Positions 24,769 to 37,600 are shown, counted from the first letter of the stretch. The stretch: 64,000 bases of DNA from Parascedosporium putredinis (GCA_949357655.1 CASHTG010000018.1:1798001-1862000); one strand, 5' to 3'. Translations and numbers: made by a program. Notes: generated by a model not told the origin, from the sequence alone.

Positions 24769-27700
24769 ATGAAATCCCCGCTGGACCCCTCAGCTCTGGA
24801 TTCTGCTATGCACGATTCTACTAACTCCCTCCTCTCCCCTTCCACCGCCAACGCCATGTCCGAAAATCCCTTTTCCCTGGACGCCGCCAACGACTCCCTG
24901 GACGCGACCTCGCCTACTCACCACATGATGGATGCCCCGCAGTTTGGTGACTTCAACTTCGCCCACTATGACCTCCAAGACACCACCGGCATGGTATCCT
25001 TGGAGGACGCCAGCTTCGAGGACCACGGCTCCGATCAGTTCTCCCCCGGATTCCAAACACCTCGAGAACGACCACGATCCCGCCCCTCTGGCATGTCCTT
25101 CTCCGCTGCTGCCGCTGACTCTGCCGCTGGCCGATCTAGCGTGAACCTAGAAGACGACGAGGACGACAACATGCATGATCGAGGCTCTCCAGGGGCGCAC
25201 TCCCTCGAAGAGTCGGTTGCTGACGAGTTTGGTCTTCCCATCACCGGAAGACACGAGCTCGCCGATGCCGCTTCCAGGTCCAAGGACGACAAGGGTGATA
25301 CCGTCCCCGCTTGGAGCGAACTCAAGACCAAGGCTGGAAAGGAGCGCAAGAGGCTCCCTCTTGCCTGCATCGCCTGCCGCAGGAAGAAGATTCGGTGCTC
25401 TGGTGAGAAGCCTGCGTGTAAGCACTGCCTCCGCTCGCGGATACCCTGTGTCTACAAGGTCACCACCCGCAAGGCCGCCCCCAGGACGGATTACATGGCG
25501 ATGCTTGATAAGAGGCTCAAGCGCATGGAGGAGAGGATCATCCGCATCGTCCCCAAACCCGAACAAGAAACCGTCTCCTCTGCCGTCACTCGCGCGATAG
25601 TAAAGCCCGCCATTCCCGGATCCTTACCCGCTGCCAAGAACCCATCCGCGAAGAAGCGCGGTGCCGATGAAGCGTTCGGCCCTGATCTTGATAAGTGGTC
25701 CCGGAACGCCAACAAGCCCAAGGCAGATGGCTCTACCGGGTCCGCCAAGCCCACCCCCTTGCAAATGCAAGAGACCGAAGAGAACAAGCTCTATGTGGAG
25801 GGAGTAGAGGCGCTCCCCCAAGGACATCCAAGAGCATCTCGCCGAGGTATTTTTCGAAAACATATATGGTCAGGCCTATCATATCCTCCATAAACCGAGT
25901 TATATGAGAAAGCTAAGGTATGTTGTAGTGCCGAATTTGGAAGACTTCGAAATCGAATGGGGTAGCTAACTCCGGATTCCCTTGTAGAGCCGGCACCCTT
26001 CCCCCGTCCTCGTCCTTTCCGTGTGTGCCATCTCCGCCCGTTTCTCTACCCATCCTAAGCTCAACACCACACCCAACTTCCTTCGAGGCGAGGAGTGGGC
26101 CTCTCGCGCGAGAGACATCTGCGTCGAGCGCTACGAGTGGCCCAACATCACCATCCTCACCTGCCTCATGATCCTCGGCCTCCACGAGTTCGGCACCTGT
26201 CACGGTGGTCGCAGCTGGGCCCTGGGCGGCCAGGCGATCAGAATGGCCTTTGCCCTCCAGCTTCACAAGGACCTCGAGCACGACCCTCTGCGTTTCGGTG
26301 GCCAGTCGGAGCTCAGCTTTGTCGACCGCGAGATCCGACGTCGAACCATGTGGGCGTGTTTCCTCATGGACCGGCTCAACTCGTCAGGAACGGATCGACC
26401 CATGTTTGTTAGGGAAGAGACGCTCCAAATCCCCCTCCCCGTCAAAGAGCAGTACTTCCAGCTTGATATGCCTGCTGCGACCGAAACCCTCTCCGGCGAG
26501 GTCGTGCACCCAATGGGTGGCACCGAAGATACGTTGGGGGACCCCAAGAAGAATCTCGGCGTGGCCGCCTACATGGTCCGTACCATCGCCCTGTGGGGTA
26601 GGATCATCAACTATCTCAACCAAGGAGGAAAGGACCAGGATCCCCGCTCCTTCTGGAACCCCGATTCAGAGTATGCCCAGCTCACGCAACAGGCGGACGA
26701 CATGCTCGAAATCCTGCCCGAGTCGCTCAAGTACTCGCCCGACAACCTGCAGCTCCACAGCACCGAAAACATGGCCAACCAGTTCCTTTTCCTCCACATC
26801 GCCATCCAACAGAATATCCTCTTCATGAACCGTGTGGCCGTGGCATCACCCCGGCTACCGGCAAGGCCGAGGTACCCAAGGCTTTCGTCACCAAGGCTGG
26901 AACAAAAACCTTTGCCGCCGCTAACCGCATCTCTGAGTTGCTAAAGGACGCGGAGTCGTACTTTGTCACGGCACCTTTGTAGGTTACTGTGCCTTTTCGT
27001 CCAGCACGATCCACATTCTCGGCATCTTCTCCGGGAACCCCGGGATGGAGGCCACCTCCAAGAGGAACCTGGCCACCAATGTGAAATTCCTTTCCAAGAT
27101 GAAGAGGTACTGGGGCATGTTCCACTGGATGTCGGAGAACCTTCGTGAGCAGTACAGGACGTATGCGGACGCGGCCCGCCAAGGCAGCAACACGAGCGAC
27201 AACTCGACGGCATCTCCCATCTTCCAATACGGCGACTGGTTTGACCGATATCCGCACGGCGTGTCGCAGTGCGACTTTGTCGATCCCGCTTCGTACAAGA
27301 AGCGAGACAAGGGCGAGGAAGCCGTCCTGGAACAGAAGCCCGAACTCCACACAGTCGAAGAGTTCTTCACCAAGCTCTCTCCTGCCCAGGGCTCGGAAGC
27401 GGGCTCGAACGGCGGAAAGGGTGGCCCCGCGAAGAAGAAGGCGCTGGCGAAGAAGGGCTCTGTGAGCGGCCCACGGACCGAGCAACAGCAACAGCAGCAG
27501 CAACAGCAGCACGCCGAGGCCTTTATGAATGAGCTCCAGAACCGTGCGGCGGCTTCCGATCCTCTTGGTGCCCGCCTGCAGCACCAGCGCAGCTTCTCTG
27601 GAGCTCTCGGCGGACAGACAAGCGGCCCTGCCGGATTCAACCCCTCAACATCCCGCCTTCCCAAGCCTCGGGCTACCATGCCCTTTCTCCTGTCAGCCCT

Positions 27701-28210
27701 GCGATGAGCGGATACGGGCATCCCGGATCCCACAACACCGCGCCATTTTACGCTCCCGACCTGCTCTCTATGGGTCTTTCGCAACAGGCGGTCAACAGTA
27801 TGATCCAGCCCCTCGACCGACAAATGGTGTTTGGCGCGTACTCGATGGAACCTAGCCTGGGCAACGGCGGCGCCTCGATGCTGGATGGAGTAGACTGGGA
27901 GCGACTGGCTCGGCATGCGCGTGGACTACCCGAGGTCACCCGCCCGCCGCCGCATCCCGGGCAGGCTGAACCTGAATGGCGGACTCGGCGGCGCCGCTGC
28001 GGCCCGGCAGGGAATCGAAACAATGGCTGGGTTCGGGCAAGAAGCGTCTTCGGCGTGGTTTATGCCGTTTAATATGGAGCCTCCCGAGCTCGGACACGAC
28101 CTCGGCATGGCCGTGAGCAACCTCGATACGTTGACGAGCATGTTTGGTGGCGGGGTGGCATGTCTGCGCCGAGCCCTACGGGGATGAGTGGGCTTCGACA
28201 CGGCCAGTAA
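24769..28210 (+). CDS. Zn(II)2Cys6 transcription factor with fungal_trans domain
   Basis: Nuclear regulator. The ATG at 24769 opens an acidic Ser-rich region, then LPITGRHELADA and the zinc cluster CIACRRKKIRCSGEKPACKHC with LRSRIPC supplying the sixth Cys, then a coiled linker DYMAMLDKRLKRMEERI. The middle homology domain follows (FENIYGQAYHILHKPSY, AISARFSTHP, GGRSWALGGQAIRMAFALQL, WACFLMDRLNSSG). A polyQ tract sits at 27482-27511. One clear intron, about 25917-25987 (GTATGT, TTGTAG), joins MRKLR to AGTLPP. The frame breaks at about 25813 (C run), 25998 (C run), 26842, 26978 (T run), 27640, 27955 and 28157. The natural end is probably the TAA at 28208-28210 (MSGLRHGQ). The layout reminds me of the cellulase regulators ACE3/CLR-4, but I could not check this. 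Confidence 0.85.
27482..27511 (+). repeat. CAG/CAA polyglutamine tract in the regulator
   Basis: Mixed CAA/CAG codons encode a run of about ten Gln in the C-terminal part of the Zn2Cys6 protein. Such tracts are frequent in activation regions and may vary in length between isolates. Confidence 0.85.
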
Positions 28211-29014
28211 AGTGAGCCAAAAACGAGAGAGCAGACTCGAAAAAGGATGTTTGCTCTCTGCCTGGGACCCCCTTGGCTTGGGGTTGCGATTGCGGCAACG
28301 AATGGTTGTGCATGCGCAACAATGGAAAACGAAAACCCATCATAAACCCGGAAAAAACAGATGCTCTTTTCTTCTTTTGTCCTTTTGATCACAACGGAGC
28401 GGGCGTACGCTTTTCTACATGTACGAGTGTTTTTCCCATGGGCGCAATAAAGCACATACGAATGTCTTGCTCGAATGTCTTGCTGGTTTATCTTTTTATT
28501 TTTTTCTCTTCTTTTCTTTTTAATAGTTTTCATCGTTCCATGGTTTCTCGGATCGGCGATGGATGGGCGGGGGACAAGCATTTTCTCGGGACGGGACGGT
28601 GCCTCACACGCGTGTAAATTTGTCGATACCATTTGCTGCCATGAAGTGTACACTTATATATATATAAATCTACTCAGCTAGGAAAGAATACTCAAACTTG
28701 ATGTTTAAAAAACAGCCCTTTCTTGCAACGGCGGTGATTTCTTGGTTCTGGTGCGAGATGTTGGTGGAAGGAGAGAGAGTCCGGCATTAATGGACCAGGT
28801 TTTCAGTGAAGCGTTGCAAAGATGAGACAGAAACGTGACATAAATCTAATTTTTTTCTTGCTTTTAGGAAACTTGGATAGCTTGGCTGGTGGTATCTTGT
28901 CTAAACTCGACGGCCGTTTTTGAGGGATTGGAAAGGGAGGAAGAATGCAGGACGATGAGCGAGAAGAGGAAAAAAACCAAAAGGGACTCCGTTGAGATCA
29001 TATCGTTCCCTACA
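28211..29014. other. Convergent 3' region between regulator and KRI1-like gene
   Basis: This holds the 3' ends of two convergent genes. It is T-rich in places and has a short TA repeat at about 28653-28668. Part of it (down to 28864) is formally open in the KRI1 reading frame, but I judge that extension to be an artefact. No separate gene was seen. Confidence 0.5.
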
Positions 29015-31403
29015 CTACGCATCTCCCCCGACTTCTTGTGACTCCTCTTGCGCTTCTTCTTCTTCTTCTCCTTGTCCGCATCGTCGTCGCCATCACGGTC
29101 CGCCGCCGCCGCCGCCGCCCCGTCATTCCTCTTCCTCGGCACCCTAATCTCCTCCGCGTCAGCCTCGACGTTCTCGAGGGCCTCGAAGCCGAAGCTCGGC
29201 CCCGTCTCCTCGTACTCGCGGCCAAACACGTCGCGGCGCCACTTCTTAAGGCGGGCCTTTTTGCTGAGGGACTTCTTCTCCTTGCGCTTCTGCTCGGGGT
29301 CGCGGAAGCTGGCGTACTTTTTGATGCCGGCGAATTGGTTGAGGGCCTTGTCTGAGGGGGCGAGGAGGATGTCGCGGGCCGTCATGCCGAAGGCGCGGGG
29401 AGGTTTCGCGCCAGCGGAACTGGGGGCTGCTTTGCTGCTGCTGCCGGAAGCGGAGCGGGCGGAGCGGGCGGCGAGGTGGTCGGGGTCCTCGATGTCGAGC
29501 TTGGCGGAGACGAGGGCTTCGAGGCGGGTGCGCTCTTGCTTGGCGGCGCGTTTGGCGGCGACGCGGTCCTTTTGTGGTCTTTAGAGGTTTTGCGCTTTTG
29601 GAGGGCGGGGTGTCGTCGTCGTCGTTCTCCTCGACGTCGTCCTCGTCCTCGTCCGAGCCTGCGTCGGCCATTTCCTCATCGTCGTCGTCTTGCTGCTCCT
29701 CGACGTCGCTGAGGCTAAAGGCGGGAGCGGCGTCGTCTTCCTGGTAGTCCTTGACAAAGTCGGTAATATCGATATCGTCGTCCCACGTGGGCTTCTTGGG
29801 CTTCTTCTTCTTCTTCTTCTTCTTCTGCTCGCCGTCGTCGCCCGACTCGGCCTCGGAGCCGGAGCTGAGGCTCACGTCGTCCTTTTCATAGTAACTCTCG
29901 CCAAACCTCTTCTTCATCTCGTCCTCCCACCGGTCGTCGTCCCACGCGTCGTTGAGGATCTGGAGGAGCTGGTCGTCGCTGAGGTCCTGGCCACCGACGC
30001 CCGCGGCCTCCTTGATCCTCTCGAGCTTCGCCTGCGCCTCGTCCATCTTGAGCCTGCGCAGGCGGGCCTTTTCCTCCTTGCGCTCCCGCTTCTCCTCCTC
30101 CTTGCGCTCGCGCTCCGTCTCCCTCTGGCGCTGGCGGGCGCTCATCTTCTCGCGGCGCACCGACTTCTCGGCGGCCACATCTCGGGCGTACGAGCGCAGC
30201 ACCTCGTTGGACTTGGTGGGGTCCTCGAACCGCATGTTGTACGCGGCTTCGATCTCGTCCGCCTTCTCCAGGTCCGAGTCCCCGTTCTCGTCCGACTCGA
30301 ACGCCTTCCAGTTGGAACCGTCGGGGCCCACCCAGGCGCGCGCCGCCATGAAGTTGGATAGGTACAGCTCTGGGTCCCTTTCGGCGGCTTGGATGTCGGC
30401 CTCGGTGATGACGGCTGCGCTGGCCGACTTGCTCTTCTTCTTCTGCTTCTGCTTCTTCTTGTCGCCTTGTTTCGTCGCCCCCTCCTCATCCGAGACATCG
30501 TCTGACTTGGACTTGGATTTCGACTTGGTCTTGAGGAAGCCGTCCTCCTCATCGCCTGACGCGTCTCCGTTGGTGGCCGCGGCGTTGATCTCGGCGAGGA
30601 TGGACTTTTTAGATCCGCCTGCTCCTCGACGTACGTCTTGGGCCTCTCAGCATCTTCGTCTTCGGGCTCCGAGTCGGATGCGCCGGTGGCTCCGGCCATA
30701 TACCTCTCACGGTGGTAGTCCTTCAGGAAAATGGGCTTCTCCTTCTTCTTCTTCTCGCCACCGTCCTGCTCGGCCGTGTCACCTTCGGGGAAGAACTTGG
30801 CTGCCTTGTCGTAGATGCGGGGTCCTTGGACCGCAGAGCGTTTAGGGTCTCGGAGATTCGAGCGTCGAGGTCTTCGGTGGCAAGAAACGCATCTTCGTCC
30901 TCGCTCTCGTCGGTGGACTCGGACTCGGAACCAGAGGCATCGCGGCCTTCCCTTTTGAACTTTTCCTCGACTATTTATTCCAAGGTTAATTTTCTAGCCA
31001 TAGTTTCGCTGGTTTGCCATATATTCACGAGTTTGCGGTAGGTGAGGAAGTGGGAACGACAGCAGACGAGGCAAAGCCCCGTTGCGGATTCCAAGAGGTA
31101 GACGAAAGAGAACAGAGCAACTGGGAGAGGAAAGGGAGAAAAAAAGGAAGCCCGTAGAAGGCGGAAAGAAAACAGAATCAACTTACGCCTATGCTTCTCT
31201 TCTCGCTTCTTGTTGTGCTCAAACCTCTTGGCGAAATCCTCGTTCACCTTGAAGTCGCCGTTGGCCTTGACAGCTGCCCCGCCATCGTCCGAGTCGGAGT
31301 CGTCGTCCTCGAAAAGCGCCTTCTTGGGAAATTTGGTGGCAGGAGCAGTGTCGGCGGGCTCGACTGCTAACCCAGGCAGCCGAGACTGTCTGTCGGGGTG
31401 CAT
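29015..31403 (-). CDS. KRI1-like ribosome biogenesis protein
   Basis: Nucleolar protein needed for 40S subunit maturation. Exon 1 runs 31403-31187 with an acidic start (FEDDDSDSDD) and FAKRFEHNKKREEKHR. An intron at 31186-30971 (GTAAGT, AATAG) follows, then LEEKFKREGR and FLATEDLDARI. Acidic and Lys-rich blocks lead to MRFEDPTKSNEVLRSYARD, KAKLERIKE-like helices, PTWDDDIDITDFVKDY, and the C-terminal KRI1 domain (MTARDILLAPSDKALNQF, KKARLKKWRRDVFG). Breaks are at about 30816 (C run), 30610 (A run), 29600 and 29574 (A runs). The last frame is open to 28864 and adds a hydrophobic tail foreign to the family; one missing G near 29030 would give a natural stop at 29017-29015. The start is uncertain: a TTAGCAG acceptor-like site after 31403 may hide a short upstream exon. 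Confidence 0.85.
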
Positions 31404-32448
31404 TGGAATGTGTGAATTATCGCGATGTCTGCTCCAAATACCGAGTCTGTAGATGGTTTACTCTCTGCACCGCTACTGAGCTTCAATTTTTTTTTTTAGC
31501 CTTCAGATGTACGCTTCCTTCAGGCATTGGCGGGGGACGTGCCTGTCTTTTTTCCCTTGTCGGTCCTGCGCTTGAACTTTTTCTGCCGGACTGAGCGCGA
31601 GGCGGTATACGGGTAAACTATTAACCGAGTCCCCGCATGGCGGTACAGGCACTCTTTTGTGTCGCTCTTGTCTTGGTGACCCGAGTCACTGATGTGGGGG
31701 ATGTTTGGTCGGCGCGGTGATGACGACGTGCTGGGAGTGCTAACTTGAAAGAGCCCAGGCCACCGTTTTACTTTTTCTAGTGGCCTGCTCTAGTGCGTTA
31801 TGGAACAAACTGCACTCTTAGAGCGCTACAGGCCCCTAAGACAGCCACCTCGATAGGCTTTCTGGTAATAGTTGACCACGCTGAACGATTAACAGTTCAA
31901 AGAGCATTTAATTCGCATTGATCAAACAATTAATACTGGCTGTGTCGGATCCCAAGTTGGTTCACACCCTGGTCGCTGGCGCCTTCCCCCAAGCTTCGTC
32001 ATCATTCCCGCCCGCCTATGTGCTCAACGGGGCCCAGACCAAACCACACCAGACCAAGACCAAGACCCAGAGACCTGCGAGACGAGACCCGCATCAAGAA
32101 AGCTCCCGCCACTCGCCGCCTCGGCCTTCATTGTTCCCTCCATCCCTTCCTCCCCCAAAACCCACCATTCTCTAGTCCCCCATCCTGCCCAACCACCGCC
32201 ACCCTTCAAAAATAAATAGGCAACCGAATTCATCCTCGATTTACGCATCACGTCACCGACTTCTCACGCCCGCGAACCACTCCCCCAAAGCCTCCACGAC
32301 AACCTCTCTTCTCGCTCCATCTACGGCCCTGCCCCCGGCTGTTCCGCATTCTTGTGCTTCCCGCCCGTCTGGACGTTGACCGTGACTTTACCAAGCTTTC
32401 AACTCTCCCACCCAACGACCCGACCCCGATCGCGAACCCCGAGATACC
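31404..32448. promoter_or_regulatory. Divergent promoter between KRI1-like and Rab5-like genes
   Basis: About 1 kb separates the two start codons. The Rab5 side (32010-32440) is rich in C/A/T with CCCTCC and CCACC runs, as expected for a leader. A minus-strand frame encoding a basic peptide (KKFKRRTDKGKK) near 31520-31590 is too short to call. No other feature was seen. Confidence 0.45.
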
Positions 32449-33373
32449 ATGGCGGACCCCAATGCTCCCAAGCCTAGCAGCAGCGTAAAGCTGGTGCTCC
32501 TGGGCGAGGCCGCTGTCGGAAAGGTTAGATCGCCACGCCCCGGGCAGCACACAAGACGGACCCTTTCTTTCTTGTCGTTGCCCCTTGAGGTTCATGCGCA
32601 AGTTTGCTAATTTTCAACGTTGTAGTCCTCCCTCGTCCTCCGCTTTGTGAACAACGACTTCCAAGAGAACAAAGAGCCCACTATCGGCGGTATGTACCTC
32701 CCCCGTTCACGTTTTCCTTCATCTTTGCAAAGCACGCATCGCTCAATCCCCCGCCGATACGCACCCACGCCCCACGCACATGCATATATGCACACAATTT
32801 AATGCATCCTTAGACTAACGTCTCTTTCTTCTTGTTTCCTTAGCTGCCTTCCTCACACAAAAGTGCAACCTTCCCTCGAGGACGATCAAGTTCGAGATAT
32901 GGGACACTGCTGGCCAGGAGCGCTTTGCCTCTCTCGCCCCCATGTACTACCGCAACGCCCAGGCCGCCCTCGTCGTTTACGATCTCACTAAGCCCGCCTC
33001 CCTCATCAAGGCCAAGCACTGGGTTGCCGAGCTTCAGCGCCAGGCTTCTCCCGGTATTGTCATCGCCCTTGTAGGTAACAAGCTCGATCTTGCCGACGAC
33101 GAGGGCGATGCCGACGACAACGTCCGCAAGGTCTCCACCGAGGAGGCCAAGGCCTACGCTGACGAGGAGAGCCTCCTCTTCTTTGAGACCAGTGCCAAGA
33201 CCGGCCACAACGTAGAGGACGTCTTCACCGCCATCGCCAACGCGATCCCCGAGACTAGCCTCAAGAGCTCTAGGGTGCCCGGTGCCAGCTCCGCCGCTCG
33301 GGGCGGGGATGAGCAACGGGTCAACCTCACCGGACCCAGGGATGCTGGCGCCAAGGAGGGCTGTGCTTGTTAA
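32449..33373 (+). CDS. Rab5-type small GTPase (Ypt5/Vps21 family)
   Basis: Early-endosome GTPase that controls membrane tethering and fusion. Three exons: 32449-32523, 32626-32689 and 32844-33373, with introns at 32524-32625 (GTTAGA donor, TGTAG) and 32690-32843 (GTATGT, CTTAG). The spliced protein starts MADPNAPKPSSSVKLVLLGE. It has the P-loop GEAAVGKS, switch I threonine in NKEPTIGAAF, switch II WDTAGQERF, NKLD and ETSAK. YYRNAQAALVVYDLT is the Rab5 signature. The C-terminus KEGCAC carries a CXC geranylgeranylation motif. Length is about 222 residues, as usual. This is the only conserved gene of the window that reads without any frame break. The GTTAGA donor is less common than the others. 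Confidence 0.95.
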
Positions 33374-34623
33374 GTGATGAAGAACCTCTGACCGAGTTGG
33401 GGAGCCGGGGGAGGTCGATAGCGAAGAGCTAGTGCATGAGCCTTAGTGTGCATCTCGGGTTGGTTGGAACACCTGGGACGCCCGAGATCAGAGGCCCCGG
33501 GAGGGTAGTCGAACCTGGTGGCCGGGCGTTCCACCGGTTTCTTCTTTCTGTTTCTGTTTCCCTTTTCGTCACAGCGACCCATGTTGACGAGTTTGTATAT
33601 GCCCTTGTATCCTTTTGCAGGGCGGCGTTTAGTCTTTTTGCTTTGTTGTCTCTTATTCCTTTTGTCTACCTGTCTCCTCTGAGTTCCTTTTGCTCCTTTC
33701 GGTCGATGCCTGGGAGTGGACGCAGGCAGCGTCTCCTTCCCGTCTTTGGGCTGGGGTTTTGCTGCGCCTGCGAAATGCTTGGGAGGATGTCCGAGATACG
33801 TTGGCCTTTGCCATCATTATGGAGGGTTAGGGTAATCCACACGTCTTTCTTGAAATGTATCTAAATAAACAATACCGTCACAAGATATTTCATATCCTCC
33901 CAGTAGCGACGAAGCGCCCCGGGCCACCAAAGTATGTGAGAAAGTCATGGCTATATGCACGACATGGTCGTTGACCTCGATCAAAGGTCGGGGAGACGAG
34001 GATATGGACAAATTCAGCGTTGATTAATGCCTAGAGTGTACCTTCTATAAAGACATAGATGATCTGGGATCATGGGGAAACCCAAGTTTTTACTACCGTC
34101 CAGGACAAAAAAGGCATCTTTGGTGCGAGACCTCCTAGTTCTCTTTATATTCCTAGCCTCTTCTTTCGGCCGATTCCTTCTATTGACAAGTTAGACGGAC
34201 CAAGACGAAAAAAACATGTTTTTTCAACGGATCCAAGGGCAAAACAAAAACTCCAAATACCCTCCCTTGACCCCGTCTCCTCTATTCATGCTTCTTTTTG
34301 GTCGTTTAGCGGATGGAAACAGTCGACTATGCTTCTGGCCCATCGAGTTAGGGGCGCCCTTATCTCGCTTCTTTCTATCTGTTTCTTTTTCTGTTTCCCT
34401 CGTTGGGATAAAAGGTGGGAGTGGGGAGAGAGAAGATAATGAGGCGATTCACTCCCTCATGAATATGACAAGGTATGTGGATGGTGTTGGATATGGGTGG
34501 GAGAAAGGAGAGGGGGAGAGTAAAACAAGAGCAGGAGCGCCTTTCGCAAGAGCGTCGCTGTCGGATGGAGGAGGGTGGGGAGTCGTTGCTTTGGGGGAGG
34601 GGGCTCTCCCGACAGCCGCCCTC
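33374..34623. other. Intergenic, no gene seen
   Basis: Downstream of the Rab5-like gene and of the convergent RING-protein gene. It contains 3' UTR-like T-rich sequence and short overlapping frames with no family resemblance. Confidence 0.5.
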
Positions 34624-37600
34624 TCATCTCCATAAAGGCCAATTCGGCGATAGAAGCAGGAGAGCCCCCAGAAACGAGAAGAAGAGAGGTAGGTAGTAGC
34701 GCACAACACCTAACCCCACCTCCCCCTCCCTCTCCGCCTCCAGCCTCCTCATCCTCGCTTCGGGATCATCCCCCGAGACCACCTCCGCCCTCCGCCCTTT
34801 CCTCCGCCTCTTCCACTCCTCCTCGTCTCCGCCGCTGCCGCCCGCCCCGCCGTCGCCCCGGCTGCGCTTCGACCCCGCGAGCGACGCCATCCTCTGCGCC
34901 TCCTTGAGCAGCCGTTCACGGTCCCTAGCCTCCCGCTCGAGCGTGTGCGGGTCCTTGCCTCCTCCTCCTCCTCCCCGCCTTTGCCCGACGAGACCGACAC
35001 GTGCGACTCGCGCCGCTCGAGCGGCGCTTCGTCCATCCTGTCGTGCTCGGGGCCGGTGGAGGGCCGCCGCTCGCGTCGGGCGTATGTTTCCGGCTGCTTC
35101 GGTGGCGTTCTTCCCGCCGCTCTTCGCGTCGCTTCTCCCGGTCCCGGCGGTCTTTCCGATCCCTATCCCGATCGCGGTCCTTGTCGCGGTCCTTGTCTTT
35201 GTCGCGGTCTCGGTCGCGGTCTCGATCACGGTCGCGGCCACGATCACGGTCCCTCTCTCTGTCTCGATCCCTATCCCTGTCCCGGTCCCGGTCACGATCG
35301 CGATCGCGGTCCTTATCTCGCTCCTCGCGATGGTGCCTGCTCTTGCGCTTCTCATCGTCCCTATGCTTCTCCTTGTCACGCCGCTTCTCCGGCTCACGGT
35401 CCCGCCTACTGCTCTTATGTCGCTGTTTCGCATCGTCAGGCGACCCGGATCTCGATCGCTCATGCAGGCCTTTCCCGTCGTCGGTCCTGGCCCGCGACTT
35501 GGATCCACTGGCGCCCTCTTCCTCCGCGGCATCCGCCCCATGCTTGCGGCTCCGGTGCTTACTCCGACGATGCTGTTCATCATCAGGTTGGTTTTCCGTG
35601 ACTACGGACTCGGAACGATCTCGTCTGTGCCGACGAGAGCCCTTACGACGGCGCCTCCGGCTCTCGCTCCTCGTGCGGCTTCTACTTGGAATCGTCGACT
35701 TGGATCGATCCCTTGCACGTTCACCCCCGTCCGCAGCGCCCGGCCGTTTCTTCTCATACTCCTTCTCCCGATCACGGTCTCGGCCACGCGCCTTTTCCCG
35801 GTCACGGTCACGTCCGCGGTCACGCTCGCGATCCCGGCTACGATCGTGGTAGTGCTCGTGCTCAGATTGGGCCACGGAGGGGCTCCTAGACCTGGGGCGA
35901 TTCTCCACGTCACTAGCGCCGGCCGGGCGATTACCACTGCCACCGCCATTAGGCTGGCCATGCTGCTGCTGCTGCTGCGACGGCGCCTTATCGTCGTCGA
36001 CGAGCAGGCCCCGCGCACGCAGGTGGGGGACACTAGTATTAGGGAGACCCTGACGCATGGCCTTGGGCCCGGTGGGTGCGTTGAGGGGCACGTCGGGCTT
36101 GGCGATCGACATCACCTTGGTAAAACCCCGACCAGCTTGCGAGAACGCGTCTGCGGATACGGCACGGTCACTCTGCGCGGGATCTTGATGCTCGCCGCCA
36201 TTGCCTACTTGCGCACCATCCGCCGCCGCCGTCTGGCCGGCGTCGTTCTTGACAACCTGCGAGGCGGAAGCCTCGTGGCCATCTGTACTGCCTTCCTTGG
36301 AGCGCACCTCACGACCGTACTCGTCGACGTTGGCCTGCGACCCGTCGTCGCCGACCGCGGGCGCGGCCGCCGCGCCGTCTTGATTACCATCTTGACTAAA
36401 ACCAGGGGCGCCTACCGCGAAGGGTTGGTTCGGCTGCTGCTGGTGGGGGAACTGCTGGCCGTAGCCTTGGTTGCCGCCAACGTACCCCTGGTAGCGGCCA
36501 CGACCGTAGCCGCCGTCATAGAAGCCACCACGACCACGGCCTCTTCCGCGGTACCCGTAGTTGCCTCTCCGGTAGTCATTGAATTGATGGCCACCAAAGC
36601 TACCTTGATTGAAACCTGCCTGCTGGTTCTGCTGCTGCTGAAATCCAGAGTTATAGTTGCCATAGTCACCCGGGCCCATGCCATGAGAGTTTGCATGATT
36701 GTAACTATCCTGGCCGAAATTCCACGACTGCTGTTCGTTCCAGTTCTCATTACCTCCATAGCCTCCTGCCATGCCCATGTTCATGCCGTTCATGCCGTTC
36801 ATGCCCATGCCTTGATTGTAGCCACCGTTCATGTTCATGTACATGTTTTGCATCGCCAGAGGATCCATGTTCATTCCTAGCATCCGACACGACGAGGTTA
36901 GCATCAATGCAAGACGAGGGGCACCCGGAACGGGTGACTAGAAGAAAAGGGGAAGGCGCCGTAACGTACCCATCATCGGAAATCCACCAAACGAGCCATT
37001 CTGCATGGCCATCATCATTTGCATCTGATTGAAGTCGCCCCCAGCGAACGCCATGTTTGCAAAGCCGCCTCCATTTGCGGCATCGTAGCCCTGATTCCCG
37101 TACCCGCCCTGAGCTTGAGCTTGTGGGCCGTCGCCGCCTTCGTCTTGTTCACCGTCTTGCCCTTCGCCTTCACCCTCGTGGTCTTGGCCGTTGTGTTCAG
37201 ATGGGTTGTTGTGAACGAGGTCTTTTGATTCGGAGGCTTCACGGATCACTACGGCAGTCTCGGTAGGGTTCTCGCCATCATTGGCACGGGCGCCGGCAGT
37301 CTATCAAACGTATCGAGTTAGCAGGCGCTCCAAAGGTACGCGAATAGTTTCTCTGAACTCGGAGGGGTTGTGCGTAACATACCTCATCGGCGGACGGGTT
37401 CGTGCCATCCTCACCAGGCGCGCCGCCGCCATTTTGGCCCTTGGCCTGATCAGGTGCAGCAGCAACCTCTGGTAGAATGGGCGCCGCCTGCACGTCCTCC
37501 CGGGAGCCTCCTCCTTCTCTTCAGGCGCCTTTTCGGCAGGAGCGGGAGGCTGATCCTTCACCAGCTCCTTGGCCTCTTTGAGTTTGAGGTTATCGCGCTT

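Noticed and set aside
28864..29014. C-terminal extension of the KRI1 frame as real coding sequence
   Set aside because: The hydrophobic tail is foreign to the family and is explained by one missing base near 29030.
29690..30361. 223-codon Leu/Val-rich frame on the plus strand
   Set aside because: Antisense shadow of the acidic and Lys-rich KRI1 coding sequence.
34904..36880. 658-codon open frame on the plus strand
   Set aside because: It is the reverse of the Arg/Asp-rich exon of the RING protein. Repetitive GC-rich codons leave the opposite strand open; there is no family motif and its start is not an ATG-supported gene.
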